From NCBI GenBank assembly GCA_011033025.1, contig WFMF01000059.1, positions 62,001-126,000 of the forward strand: a stretch of DNA of 64,000 bases. The letters run 5' to 3'. Source of the stretch: Beroe forskalii. Lineage: Eukaryota > Ctenophora > Nuda > Beroida > Beroidae. The notes beneath the pieces are model-generated. The model saw only the letters and a program-made list of their open reading frames with translations. It did no database searches and was not told where the DNA came from. Below, in pieces: positions 46,755 to 57,790 of the stretch (position 1 is its first letter; each line of letters starts with the position of its first letter). The position numbers and the translations under genes were made by a program.

Positions 46755-47300
46755 ATGATTGGTAAACAGCAACACATTGTGTTTTTATCTACAAACCACG
46801 GTACAGAACTGCTGCAATCTGAGCAACACTTTGTATGTCTGTATGGGGTTCTACTGATTCTAAACAGGATCGGTAAACAGCAACACAGTGTGTGTTGGGG
46901 ACCGGGATGTGTTGCTGAATCTCTAGGTAGAGTTCAGAAAGTAGGGGCACTTCAAGCTTTCAAGCAACAGCACCTGTTTATATGGCGTGTTGGCCGTTGC
47001 TGATTCTAAACAGCTTCAAGCTTCCAAGAACTTCGGGTAAGAACAGATGCGTGTCAGCTAATTTCTGGAGCCCAGCCAATTGGCTTCATTATTGGCTTGC
47101 TTATTGTGAGTCCCTGATTGAATAGTCTGATAAAGAATGGGACACTTTCTACTTTTTTATCCTGATTCTAATTTTTATTAGGGTAGCTTCAGAGCCGTTT
47201 ATACATCCGTTCATCAAGCTTTAAGCTTTCAGAGCCACTTATAGCCGTTTATCAAGCTTTCAGAGGCGTTTATCAAGCTTTCAGAACCGTTTAGAGATCT
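46755..47300. repeat. Cluster of short direct repeats
   Basis: TCGGTAAACAGCAACAC-like copies at about 46758 and 46869, GATTCTAAACAG at about 46856 and 47001, and four copies of TTATCAAGCTTTCAGAGCC-like units at 47205-47290. The order suggests repeated slippage; no coding frame is maintained. Confidence 0.5.
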
Positions 47301-47540
47301 CTCCAGCTCTCCTTCATCATTATACACATTAATAATGCATTATCCTGTCTACATGCACTATAAAATGCGTCTACAATACACCCTATGTAGTTCACAAGTG
47401 TACTTGGCATATTCATCCCAAACTCAAAGGATGCTTGAATTGGCAATGCTGCGTCACTGATTACGAATCTTGAACCATGAACATCGAGTCACTTCCCATC
47501 GGCTAAGATGTATTCAAGTGCACGTTTCGAGATAGATAAT

Positions 47541-47636
47541 GCGCGCAGAGAATGAATAGGCAGTTACGTTGACGTCATTATCATAGCAAAATATAGCAAG
47601 TTCATGATGTTGAATCGCCTACTTTTTGTTCGTGCG
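47541..47636 (-). mobile_element. CRE-core palindromic element, near-complete
   Basis: The right end (minus-strand start) has AAAAAGTAGGCGATT and the left end has AATAGGCAGTTACG, inverted with respect to each other. The core is GCTATGATAATGACGTCA on the minus strand. A further core-like stretch is at 47733-47755. Confidence 0.7.
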
Positions 47637-47930
47637 TGGAGTTTAAGGATAGGTGGATAACCTGTCTTTTAACATGTAGTGTGTTCAGTTGTGCTAAGTT
47701 TGTCTACAACAATCTACACTCTCACAAGGATATGATAATGACGTTATTATCATATGTTGCTATAATATGGAGGGATATAACATTCACCACGGTGATATAA
47801 TTCTGTCTTTCCATATATGGTGATGTTGTGACTTTGATGTCGTCATTGAAAATATCATAGTATCATGGAAAATTTGGTTTTCAATATTCTTTTGATTTTT
47901 ACAGAATTTTCTTTCTACATCCTGTGAAGC

Positions 47931-48146
47931 ATGCGTGAACTTCCTGTGTACTACCAAGGTGGTATAAAGAGTTCAGACACTGTTATGATAGGTGTAGACA
48001 ACGGAGATGAGAGTCTTATTCTACAGAGTGACTATAGAAAGGCTGCTGTTGATGGAAATGCTGTGCCTGTTACAATGTTTTGCGGTATTTTAAAGGCCGG
48101 TATAGGTTGCAGTTTACAGATCACTCACATACAGAGGAGGAGATAG
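47931..48146 (+). CDS. Hypothetical 71-residue protein
   Basis: An open frame starting MRELPVYYQGGIKSSDTV and ending THIQRRR. An acceptor-like TTTTTACAG lies 26 bp upstream, with an in-frame stop between it and the ATG, so the ATG would be the true start after a 5' UTR intron. Codon choice looks coding, but I recognise no domain. It could instead be a surviving exon of a lost gene. Not related to the GPCR 0.8 kb downstream on the other strand. Confidence 0.3.
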   Translation: MRELPVYYQGGIKSSDTVMIGVDNGDESLILQSDYRKAAVDGNAVPVTMFCGILKAGIGCSLQITHIQRRR

Positions 48147-48769
48147 GCCGGCAGTCGAGGGGAATGCTGTTTTTCCTTTATGTGATCAGTAAATCAAGCC
48201 GCCTTTTTGTGAACTTTATAATTGCAGACTTGGAGATATTTTACTGATTTACATGATATGAACTCCTATTGCTTCCGAAACAAGAAGGATGCAAAGTTAT
48301 GATAAAACAACGATAAAGTGATAATCAGCAATTGAGCACTCACTATCTTGTGACAAGAAATAACTAAATAAGTAACTGTGCAATGTGCATTTACAGTATG
48401 TCAGCTACATAAATCATAGCTTTTAAACATTTATTGTGATTGCATAGATCATCAAGAATAAGAATATTTCTGCGCATTTCTGTCAGCACAATCAACAATG
48501 TTTCTTTTTGAGGTTTTTTGTTCAAAAAAAATCCAGCAGATTATGCGCAGTAATGAGCGGTCTTTTAGCGTTCATTCTTCTTCGTGGAGGGGGATGTGTC
48601 AAAGTCCGGCAGATGGGAACAAGTCCCGTTCTCTCCTCTTAGAATCTTAGTCATCGGGCAGTGTAGGGCTGCCAGTCGGTCAGAAAGCCAGCGTTCATGT
48701 GAAAAACATATCCCTCATAGATTCCGAGGATAGCGTCCTCTGAGGTTAGCGTCGTTTAACTGGCAGGAA

Positions 48770-48925
48770 GTCCCAGCCTCTTCCCCAGCAGCCGACGCAT
48801 CCGTCGAACTAGAGTTATCCCTAAAACTGTTCAACCACTAACTCTTCTTATTCTGAATGAAGGATCCGAGTCCATTAATTCTGTCCAGTGTCCACTTATT
48901 CTGTCAAGTGTCCATTAATTCGTAG
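48770..48925 (-). repeat. Degenerate duplicate of the GPCR 3' end plus short repeats
   Basis: 48770-48871 resembles 48927-49014, the last codons of the GPCR (shared CCAGCAGCCGACGCATC and ATCCCTAAAACT). Between them, CCATTAATTCTGTC and TGTCCA motifs repeat at 48872-48925. A tandem duplication of about 150 bp has copied the receptor tail beyond the present stop codon. Confidence 0.65.
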
Positions 48926-49941
48926 GAGGCCCCGATTCTTCTCCAGCAGCCGACGCATCTCTCCCAGTAGTATCCCTAAAACTATCCGCCTTACTCTGAA
49001 TAAAGGACCCAAGCAGCGACTTGCCATTTCCTGCCCACTTAATCAACCCCGGCATCCTAGTAAGGTACACACACGGGTTGAGAGCTGAGTTCAGCACCGT
49101 CATAACGATATAACACACCATCCTCAGATAAAATCTGGTGCAAAGCGCCTAGGGTGGAAAAGGTATTCGTTATAACCAGAATGACGGTTATCATCAGTGG
49201 AGTGTTGCAGAAGACACAGACAGCTGTGAAGATTGTAATGGTAACAGCCACATCTCTGAGGTTTCGAGGGGATTTGGAGGTTGTCTTGGGTTTGCGTAGC
49301 AGTGGGATGACGGATATGATGAGGTTGATGGTGATGATCAACAGGGCTGTTATTTGTTCTGCATAGACGAATATCGCAAAGTTGCGTCCGACAGTTCCGA
49401 TGAAATCGAAAAGACAAACGGCGTGCGAATGTTTGTAGACGGCTTTTGTCGCCTTCATCGACAGGAAAGTAATATCAATGATTGCAATACAAACAACGTA
49501 GCCCAAACAACAACCAACCACAGTGGTCTTCTTGACGGTATAATACGGAGCGTGAATTGCCAGGGCTCGCAAAGTGCTGATAACAGCTGGCACGAACAGG
49601 GAGAACCGTGCGGATGTTACGAAGAAAAGGGCCCATGCCGTACAGATATAGGGGTTCTCAAAGATCAGGGGAGATCGATCACCGGCTTCGTTTATGAGGA
49701 TCGTCACCGGCCCAAAGGCGGCCGTCAGAACACATAAATCTGAGATGGTAGCTATGAGGTAGAGAGTATCGTGGACTGTGCCCTTATCTCGGGTTAGAAA
49801 GTAGGAGAAGGAGAGGAGGTTGGTGGGAATACCGACCATCATGAAGAGGATCAGGAAGCTTCCTAGGAGCAAATCAGCTACTTCTCCATCTGCTATGTTC
49901 TCCACGTCTTGTGAGGCGTTGTTGTTGATGTTGTCTTCCAT
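48915..49941 (-). CDS. Rhodopsin-class (class A) GPCR, intronless, one frame break
   Basis: Seven-helix receptor on the plasma membrane; ligand unknown. The first frame (49941 to about 49130) covers helices 1-6: LLLGSFLILFMMVGIPTNLL, ISDLCVLTAAFG (Asp of helix 2), a Cys before helix 3 (PYICTAWALFF), STLRALAI in place of DRY, YVVCIAIIDITFL, ITALLIITINLIISVIP, and FTAVCVFCNTPLMITVI (Pro of helix 6). Helix 7 with the NPxxY motif, VLNSALNPCVYLTR, and the tail continue in another frame to a stop at 48915. The change falls at about 49123-49145, between helices 6 and 7, and amounts to one base. In total about 340 residues, the normal size. Loss of DRY is unusual for class A. Either a consensus error or a recently broken gene. 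The N-terminus has short Asn-rich sequence and no signal peptide. Confidence 0.8.
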
Positions 49942-52471
49942 TCGGTAAGCTTAAAAAGTTATGTTAAGATAAATTAGGTTTGACGAATATTGTAATTGGA
50001 TATGGCAATATCTGATTGGTGCAGAGTGGTAATTTTGAATTATTGGGTTAGACGGAGGGGATAAAAGGCGTCTGAAATAAAAATTAAGAAGCATCAAGAC
50101 GGACAAATAAATGAAGGATCGAAAATAATGAATTAATGATGAGTTAGAGCACCAACTGAGGAAGTGCGTAAGTACAGAACCCATCACATCAAAATTTTAA
50201 TGAAATGATCAATAATCAATTAAATTTTGTCCATCATACTCTGATCTAGCATCATAATTGGTTCTCACAAACAACACCACGAGCTCCTGCAGCAAATAGT
50301 TAGAAAATCACTAACAATAGGTCTTTTGTCTCTCCCCACAGTACCCTAGAATAACACATTACCCCCGAAATATTATAGACTATAAACCCCAGCTATATTA
50401 AAATGATATTACTATAACAAGTAACACCCGAAGGAGTGAAGAAAAGGGATTTCTGTTGAAGTTTGATGATAAATAGGACGAGCAGAGTTGCTACAATAAA
50501 CGATGTTTGTGACAACTCTGCTCGTCCTATTTATCATCAAACTTCAAATAACACACGAAGTTTAGTAGTATAATCAATAGCTACAACAGCCTAACTGTAG
50601 ACTAACAGAAGACGCTACAAGGTTCGGGGTCTATTGACTAGTGATATGGTAAGGTTACAATATAGGGCTACACAGCAAACCACGACTACTGGTAGGGCTA
50701 CACAGCAAACCACGACCTCTGATTCATAATTGCCGCAACCCCAGCCACTTGTATATGATGCAGGGAAGTTTCTGCAGTGGTTGACCTACCTTTAGAGTAA
50801 CATAAAGGAGTATCAAAGTAGAAAGTAGAAAGCTGCTATATAGGACCTATTGTGTAGATAAAGACCCAATATTCTTCTAACGAAGAAATATTTCACGTGT
50901 CATCTTAGCACCTGCCACGTCTTGTAGTTACGGTAACATAATAGTACTCAGCGCCAGATAGAGATACCTTTATAATAAGGTCACTGGACGCTAGCTGCAA
51001 CGATAATGCCAAGGCTTCCTAGCCAGGTCCCCAGAGGCAAACTCCTGCTCGCTCAACCTCAGAGACTCCCAAATGTACACAATAAGGAAGGACAAATAAC
51101 AGGTTAGAAATAAGAACTTCAACTAAACACAAATACAAATAAATTTGTCAGAAAAAGAGAACATTTTAAACTAAATTATACAATCTAATTCAATTTAAAC
51201 CACCTGTTCTGCCCTTAAATAAAGAGTCCGTTTTATTTTAAGAGTCTAAGGTATAAGGCTCACTATATTATCATAGAGGTACACAACTCAGTTCTGAGAC
51301 AAAAACAGAGTTAGTATCGATGCCACACCAAGGTCCTGCAAAGAAATCCACAAACCTATAGATTATAGAATTCCAAACCTACCCATGGATTATAGAATTA
51401 CAATGGACTAATTAGTATAATTATAGAATTACAAACATACCTTTATATAGATTATAGAATTTCAATGGACTAATATTAGTACTGTAACAACCCATGAAGA
51501 TTGGTAAAATATTATGAACAAACCTATATTATATAATTATGACGAAGAAAAGTACAGCTGTTGCAACCCATGGGCCAGTGTAAGCATTAGTAAACGAAGG
51601 GAGAATAAGCTCAGAAAATAAGCCCCATCCTACTTTCGTGGCCTAGGTTATTATGCTTCATCACCTCAGTGAAACTCCCAACCTTAAAAAACAGAAAGAA
51701 TTCAAAGAAACACGAATAACTGGGAAAGAATATGAGAATAGCAATATTATAGGCTTTTACTTTCGTGAAATCAGGCATGCCATCCCAGTAAGGAATAAAT
51801 TCGGACTTCTGGAAAAAAGGAGATCGTGACTTCCAAAGTCTTAAAGTCCTAAGTGCTGATCATTTAGTGAGAGCGACGGATTTGCCCATTCCCTTTTCAC
51901 TCGGCATGGGGTGATCGTTTGACATGCGCATTCCCTCCGAGGACCCCTGAGCTATTTCCTAACACCTTGGTGCAAGAAATCAAAGAGTTTAGCCTTCCTT
52001 TCAAATTGTAGGAAGAGAGACGGCTCTAAATACAATACGATCAAATTTGATACATGAAGTAACTTATTGTCGCTGAGGGACATTATTACTTTATTAAAGC
52101 AAATGGGACCTCTCACGTCGAAAGCTTTTTAAACGCCCTCGCACTGCTCGGCAGGTATTAGCTGAGCTCTCAAAGTGAAAAGATATTACCTTACGTGACA
52201 AATAAATGTGATATTGGGTGGTCATTGGTTTTTTTCAAATTGATAGATAGAGTTCCAAATTCCAATCCCCATTTTGCTTAGTTCATGACTCAAGGAAACA
52301 GTAACATCAGTGTTGTTAGTGAATTAATTCTAGCATGATATTGAATCAGTGAATCGTACTTTATAAAGAAGCCAGCCTTGACATGTATTAGTCAATCTTT
52401 ATCTCACTTGTATACCAAATTAACTCGCCGTTAGTGCGTTGACAGACGCTGCTGTGAGATCTAATCCTGTC
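49942..52471. other. Upstream flank of the GPCR, no further gene
   Basis: No coding segment found. Two copies of GTAGGGCTACACAGCAAACCACGAC lie at about 50665-50717. Degenerate GATTATAGAATTACAA repeats (three or four copies) lie at about 51355-51465. Confidence 0.45.
50456..50547. mobile_element. 35-bp-arm foldback, MITE-like
   Basis: Perfectly complementary arms at 50456-50490 and 50513-50547, containing GATAAATAGGACGAGCAGAG, surround a 22-bp loop. The AAATAGGACG core resembles the ends of the 126-bp MITE (31018-31143) and the CRE-core family. Confidence 0.7.
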
Positions 52472-52558
52472 TGTGAAAAATAGGCGGTTCAGAGCCATCA
52501 ACTTACCACTTTGAGCTATGATAATGACGTCATCACAACCGCATTGATATTCATCACA
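52472..52558 (+). mobile_element. CRE-core palindromic element, good copy
   Basis: Starts TGTGAAAAATAGGCGGTTC. The interior reads CATCAACTTACCACTTTGAG, then CTATGATAATGACGTCATCA. It ends AACCGCATTGATATTCATCACA, an imperfect inverted copy of the start. A good guide to the family consensus: terminal inverted repeats with AATAGGCGGTT, about 85 bp, and a TGACGTCA core. Confidence 0.75.
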
Positions 52559-55439
52559 AGTTTATCGACTGGAAATATATTATCATATCTGTATTCTGTG
52601 ATATATCTATGTGCATTGTGCAGTGAGTGCACACTGCACAGTATTGGTCTCGATACAACTGATATCCCGATATATAACGTCATAATCATGATTTTGATTG
52701 GTGATTTAATGACGTTCAAAAGCCCTTCTTTCCTGTGAGATATGATATATATATCAGCTGGAAGCTGGAATCTAGAGATATATCTCTGCTTAAGGTTCGG
52801 ATTATAATTGAAGTACCTAGCTTTATATCTCGGTGTGGGGTTGTGATAGGTACTGGAGCTCGCTTTTCTGAAGGTTCAAACCCGTGAAAACTATTGTACT
52901 GATATTATCTCAGTTGAATCACATATAATGTACTTAATACCTACCTCAAAAGCTCAAAGGGGGAGAGGTAGTACTATTTTAATAGTTCTATAAGAACTAT
53001 TAGAAGTATTTAAATTTGTATGAATTCATCCAAGGGCTGTTTAGTCGGGACCAACTTTACTCATTCGGCATATGAAATTACAAAATAGTTGGTTATTATG
53101 GTAGATAATCATGTCTCATGATCTTGTGTCGTAATATTATGTTACTAGAGAATTTTGTAATATTACAGTATTTCGAAACTTGGAATCTTTTGTCAAACCT
53201 TGCCAGGCCCACATTTGCATATGCTAACTTTAATAACTTACTGATTACCACTTTGCAGGACACTCAAATACATTGCGTCACAATGACATAATATTAGTAT
53301 TTTAGTATAATATTAGTATTTTAGAAGTCATCTTGTCTCCTCTACTACTTGCATAACCAATAGGTAGCTTTACGAATATTGTAAACATTGCACCCAAACA
53401 AGTGATATATTTAAACGTTAAATATAATATCCTATAAAATTTGCTTTACTCAAACATTGACTCATCTCGATGTATCCTAAGCTATTATTTTAATTTGATA
53501 AAACAACTCCCCTTTTCCACGCTTCTGATTTAAATTTTTGTTGATTTCATAGTCAAAATGTACCTTTACACTCCTTAAGGCTTTACGGGGAAATCGGAAA
53601 ATTCACATTCTGACGTGATCAACTGACCACGTGAATCCATGATAATGACATCACTCTCAGCCTCCTATCATTGGTGTAGGAACTGCATCTTAGTTGGGAG
53701 TTGTCATCAGGTCTTTACACTGAGACACAGCGTCAAACGTAAAACATATATTGCGCACTTCCCCAAAACATATGAAATGGGAGGTGAAAATGAGGCATTT
53801 TTGAAAGTATCTTGAAACTGCGTTTCCGTGCGTGCGTGAAAAAGAATGCTGGCGTTTATATATAAGCTGCAACACTCTAATAGAGAATGAAATATTTGCA
53901 TGCCAGTGGTGAAGTGAATTGAATGTTTGCAATTATCATAAACTATGCAAAACATTTCTGAGAAATAATTGTTTGGCGTAAAACTTTAGGTTGATTTATA
54001 GCTTACTTTTGCCTTTTACGCTAATTTATAATTTTAACACCATTCCGGTCGTTAATTCATGTAGTTAAATACCTTAAAGGGTTTGCCGTGAAAAAGCCAT
54101 ATGCGAGTCAATTCTTAATAGTTTTTATATTACCCTAGTGGGCAGTAGGGTTTAGGAGAAGTGGTACTTGTTAATTATTTCTTAAATCCTGTGGATGATT
54201 ATCGAATATTTTCAACAATTTCCATGTAATGAATCTAAAAGTTCCCTAGAATTCCAGTTCATTTTCATTCTCTGCTCTAAATATGCTTAAGTTTTTATCA
54301 CAATATCCCTTTACTCCTCGGTTGCCCAAACCACAGTTAAGTTATTGCTCATATAACATTGAAATGATAAGCCTTGGTTATATCGTCTGCCAAAAAAGCC
54401 ATTTCTGTTCAGTTTTCAAGTTCTACCGAACTGTCAACTAGCTTCAGACCTTGTTGACTCAATTGGTTCATGACTAGCTTATACAATTCTGAAATATATG
54501 CGCTGATAATCAGATGTTTTGGTAACTCTGCCACTTGTAAAACCGTAATTGGCACAACTTTACAGGTATATTGACGCCTCCCTCCTGTAGTAGACCTATC
54601 CTACAAATACTCAAATAGAGCCAGTAATATAAGCAATTAATGGTCATACGTCCTATCAAAAACATAAGAACCATTTGTGTGATATTATGCGAGAAATTTG
54701 TATTTTAGGGAATGCTAAATTTAACAAGGCCTCTGGAGAAAAAACACGACCGCGCGGAAGATTTTTGAGAGTTCAAAGATAAATTCCAGGGGAAATCTGA
54801 TACATCATGTAACTTTATGCCTAAAGTATTGGGTACAAGTTATATTGAATGTGCAGAGGCGCACAGAAAGTGCAGTACACCCATGTTGAAATTTCACAGC
54901 TTCCCCTCTCACAGTCTTCACCTTTGCACACCTGTACTCCACATAATCGCTTCTTTTTTCCCTCGCCAATACACCAATTGCTACACACTTACACACCATT
55001 ACACCAATTTTCCATAGCTGCCAATTTGCCCTTCTTTCGCAGGGTGCCCTGCTTTGCCCTTCTTTTTGCCCTGCTTTGCAAACCGAGCCCTGCTTTAGCA
55101 GGGCAAATCAGTCCGAAAGGTACCTATATTTTCCTGTATCATAGGAATAAGATTTTAAAATCGGTGAGTTGGAAAAATAAAAACACACTAATTGATTAGT
55201 ATACCTGTAGCCTGAATCAGTGATTCATCAATCATCATTTGGATGACAAGCATCTTCATCGATCGGTTTATCGAATTTCTGCAAAGTTGTGTATTTTGTG
55301 GAACACAGAAATGCTGAAGATGGTATCGGCACTATTTCAATTTTTAAAAGTACTTATATTGGTATGGACGTAGTGCAGTTTAAAAAAGTATACTTAGCAG
55401 GATGAGCATAAGTGTCAAAAATACCCAATACCCAAAGTT
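52559..55439. other. Gene-free stretch
   Basis: No gene recognised. A further CRE-core copy is listed at 53611. A short CCCTGCTTTGCCCTTCTTT-type repeat occurs at about 55028-55110. Frames at 53690-53955 and 54817-55199 have no supporting motif. Confidence 0.45.
53611..53665 (+). mobile_element. CRE-core palindromic element, decayed
   Basis: TGACGTGATCAACTGACCAC, then CCATGATAATGACATCACTC, matching the family interior with a mutated core. Confidence 0.5.
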
Positions 55440-56362
55440 ACCTGGTTATTCGAAAAGGTACCCATAATTGCTCAGTGTAACTGGTGGTTCGAAAAGGTAC
55501 CCATAATTGCTCAGTGTAACTGGTGGTTCAGAAAGGTACCCATAATTGTTTAGTGTAACTGGTGGTTGAGAAAGGTAGCCATAATTGGTTGATGTAACTG
55601 GTGGTTCAGAAAGGTACCTACCCATAATTGGTTAGTGTAACTGGTGGTTCAGAAAGGTACCCATAATTGGTTGGTGAAACTGGTTGTTCGAAAAGGTACC
55701 CATAATTGGTTGGTGTAACTGGTGGTTCAGAAAGGTACCCATAATTGTTTAGTGTAACTGGTGGTTCGGAAAGGTTCCCATAATTGTTTAGTTTACCTGG
55801 CGGTTCAGAAAAGTACCCATAATAGTTAGTGTTACTGGTGGTTCAGAAAGGTACCCATAATTGGTTGGTGTAATTGGTGGCGAAACTGGTTGCTCAGAAA
55901 GGTACCCATAATTGGTAATTGTAACTGGTAGTTCAGAAAGGTACCCATAATTGGTAACTGGTTATTGAAAGGTACCCATAATTGGTTGGTGTAACTGGTG
56001 GTTCAAAAAGGTACCAATAATTGGTTGGTGTAACTGGTGGTTCAAAAAGGTACCCATAATTGGTTGGTGTAACTGGTGGTTCAGAAAAGTACCCATAATT
56101 GGTAACTGGTGTAACTGGTTTTTGAAAGGTACCCATGATTGCTTAGTGTAACTGGTGGTTCAGAAGGGTACCCATAATTGGTTGGTGTAACTGGTGGTTC
56201 AGAATGGTTCCCATAATTGGTAACTGGTGTAACTGGTTATTGAAAGGTACCCATTATTGGTTGGTGTAACTGGTGGTTCAAAAAGGTACCCATAATTGGT
56301 TGGTGTAACTGGTGAGCTGGTGGTTCAGAAAAAGTACATAATTGGTAACTGGTGTAACTGCT
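55440..56362. repeat. ~39-bp-unit minisatellite
   Basis: About 23 copies of a unit containing GGTACCCATAATTGGTTGG and TGTAACTGGTGGTTCAGAAA. Units vary in length, with truncated ones near 55940 and 56090, and carry many substitutions, so the array is older than the 40-bp one in CFAP70. Short minus-strand frames across it (repeating VTPTNYGY) are by-products. Confidence 0.92.
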
Positions 56363-56442
56363 AATATTTGGCATTCGTGCAGCCCGCATGCGGACCCTGC
56401 CGGCGAATGTCGTGATGCTTAGGCAGAGGAGCATTCTCCTCA

Positions 56443-56457
56443 CCCCCCCCCCCCCCC
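56443..56457. repeat. Run of 15 cytosines
   Basis: An uninterrupted homopolymer 80 bp past the minisatellite. It is a likely place for a length error in the assembly. Confidence 0.85.
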
Positions 56458-57180
56458 TTCACTCAAATTCAGATTCATTTGTTCCGCATGGGAGTGCATA
56501 CCTTCCCTTAAATTATTAATTTTATGGAGAGATAGGATGTTGTATGATCATTTTTAGTTTTAGTATTATTTATTTGGACAGTTCATTTTTTAAAACATTT
56601 ATTAGAGAGATGGGATGTTGTACTCATGTACATTCTTACTTTCTTATTTTCCTCGTATTTCCCCGTGTACGGGACTCCTTTATTCTATCAGTAATCTATC
56701 CCTCACTTCCGTTATATTAGTTTAACTAATTGGGGCTATAGACCTTCCGATAATGAGGCTGATACCACTTAGCTCGGTGTCTAGCCGTGTTTATCTACCT
56801 CGTTACCCGTAGGGCTATATCCTGATTAGATCACTGTGATAGATTATCCTAGTTACGTGGCCTAGTTGGTTCCATTAGCATTCCTACGTGGATTACCCTA
56901 AGAGTTTGTTTACGTTTCGACCCCACGCTTAGGCGCGGCACGTGTCCGTGACATGTGACGCGCAGAGGCTTTATAGGTCGGCCTCACGCCGATCCGGGGT
57001 GGCTTCTCACTCACCTAGATCAGTAACTACTCGTTATCTCTAGAATCCGTCTGATTGTACCTCTGACTATTGTGAAGTTTATTTGTAGCAGTATCTTACC
57101 TTATAGTCCCTTATCCTATCTCAACCTTGTGTTTCACTTGTACCCACCCCCTATTTTACTACCCTTGTACTATACTATAG
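56458..57180. other. Spacer next to the right arm
   Basis: No gene or repeat recognised. Confidence 0.4.
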
Positions 57181-57710
57181 TTAAGTCTCATTCCACACTT
57201 CTTCATCGGAAGGGATGATAGGTGGAGATACTGAGATAGCTGGAGTAGCTGATAGTCCTCAGCAGAATGGTTTCATCTTGGCTGGGAGAGGGTGCAGGCC
57301 GGGTAGGATGGGTGGATGAAATAGGAGAGGGTGGGGAGGGACGGACTAAATTACACCCCCTGGGCGTCCTGGTAATCGCTCTGAAAATACCCCTTACGAC
57401 ACACATTATAATATTATCTTAGTGATATGAAAATCATCCAGGGTACCCCAACCCTCTAGCAGGTACTTATAGATAATGTGCTAACAAATCGCTTTGCATA
57501 ATTATATTACATGTGAGCTAGTAGCTCACTGAGCTATTCTACTACTAGTGACACTGAGAGATCTCTAGGGTCCCAAGAGCTGCTAATCTATACACCTACT
57601 GATCAGTATATATACTTAGCTACAATAGGTAATGTTAATGTACATCTCTCTATCTCACTCAAACTCTATAAAATACATTATACATTACATCGTGATCTTC
57701 TTGTTGAAGC

Positions 57711-57790
57711 CGTGCGCGCGGTAATCTGGCGGCGCGCCCGCAAGAATCTGGCTCCGCGCGCGGAAATCTGGCGCCGGACGCGGAGAATTG
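57711..57790. repeat. GC-rich AATCTGGC repeat
   Basis: Three or four copies of a roughly 20-bp unit, GCGCGCGGAAATCTGGC, very CpG-rich. The left arm has a shorter version at about 33045-33110, so copy number has changed since duplication. Confidence 0.6.

Noticed and set aside
55933-56443. Minus-strand frames with repeating VTPTNYGY
   Set aside because: By-product of the 39-bp minisatellite; the frames break wherever unit length changes.
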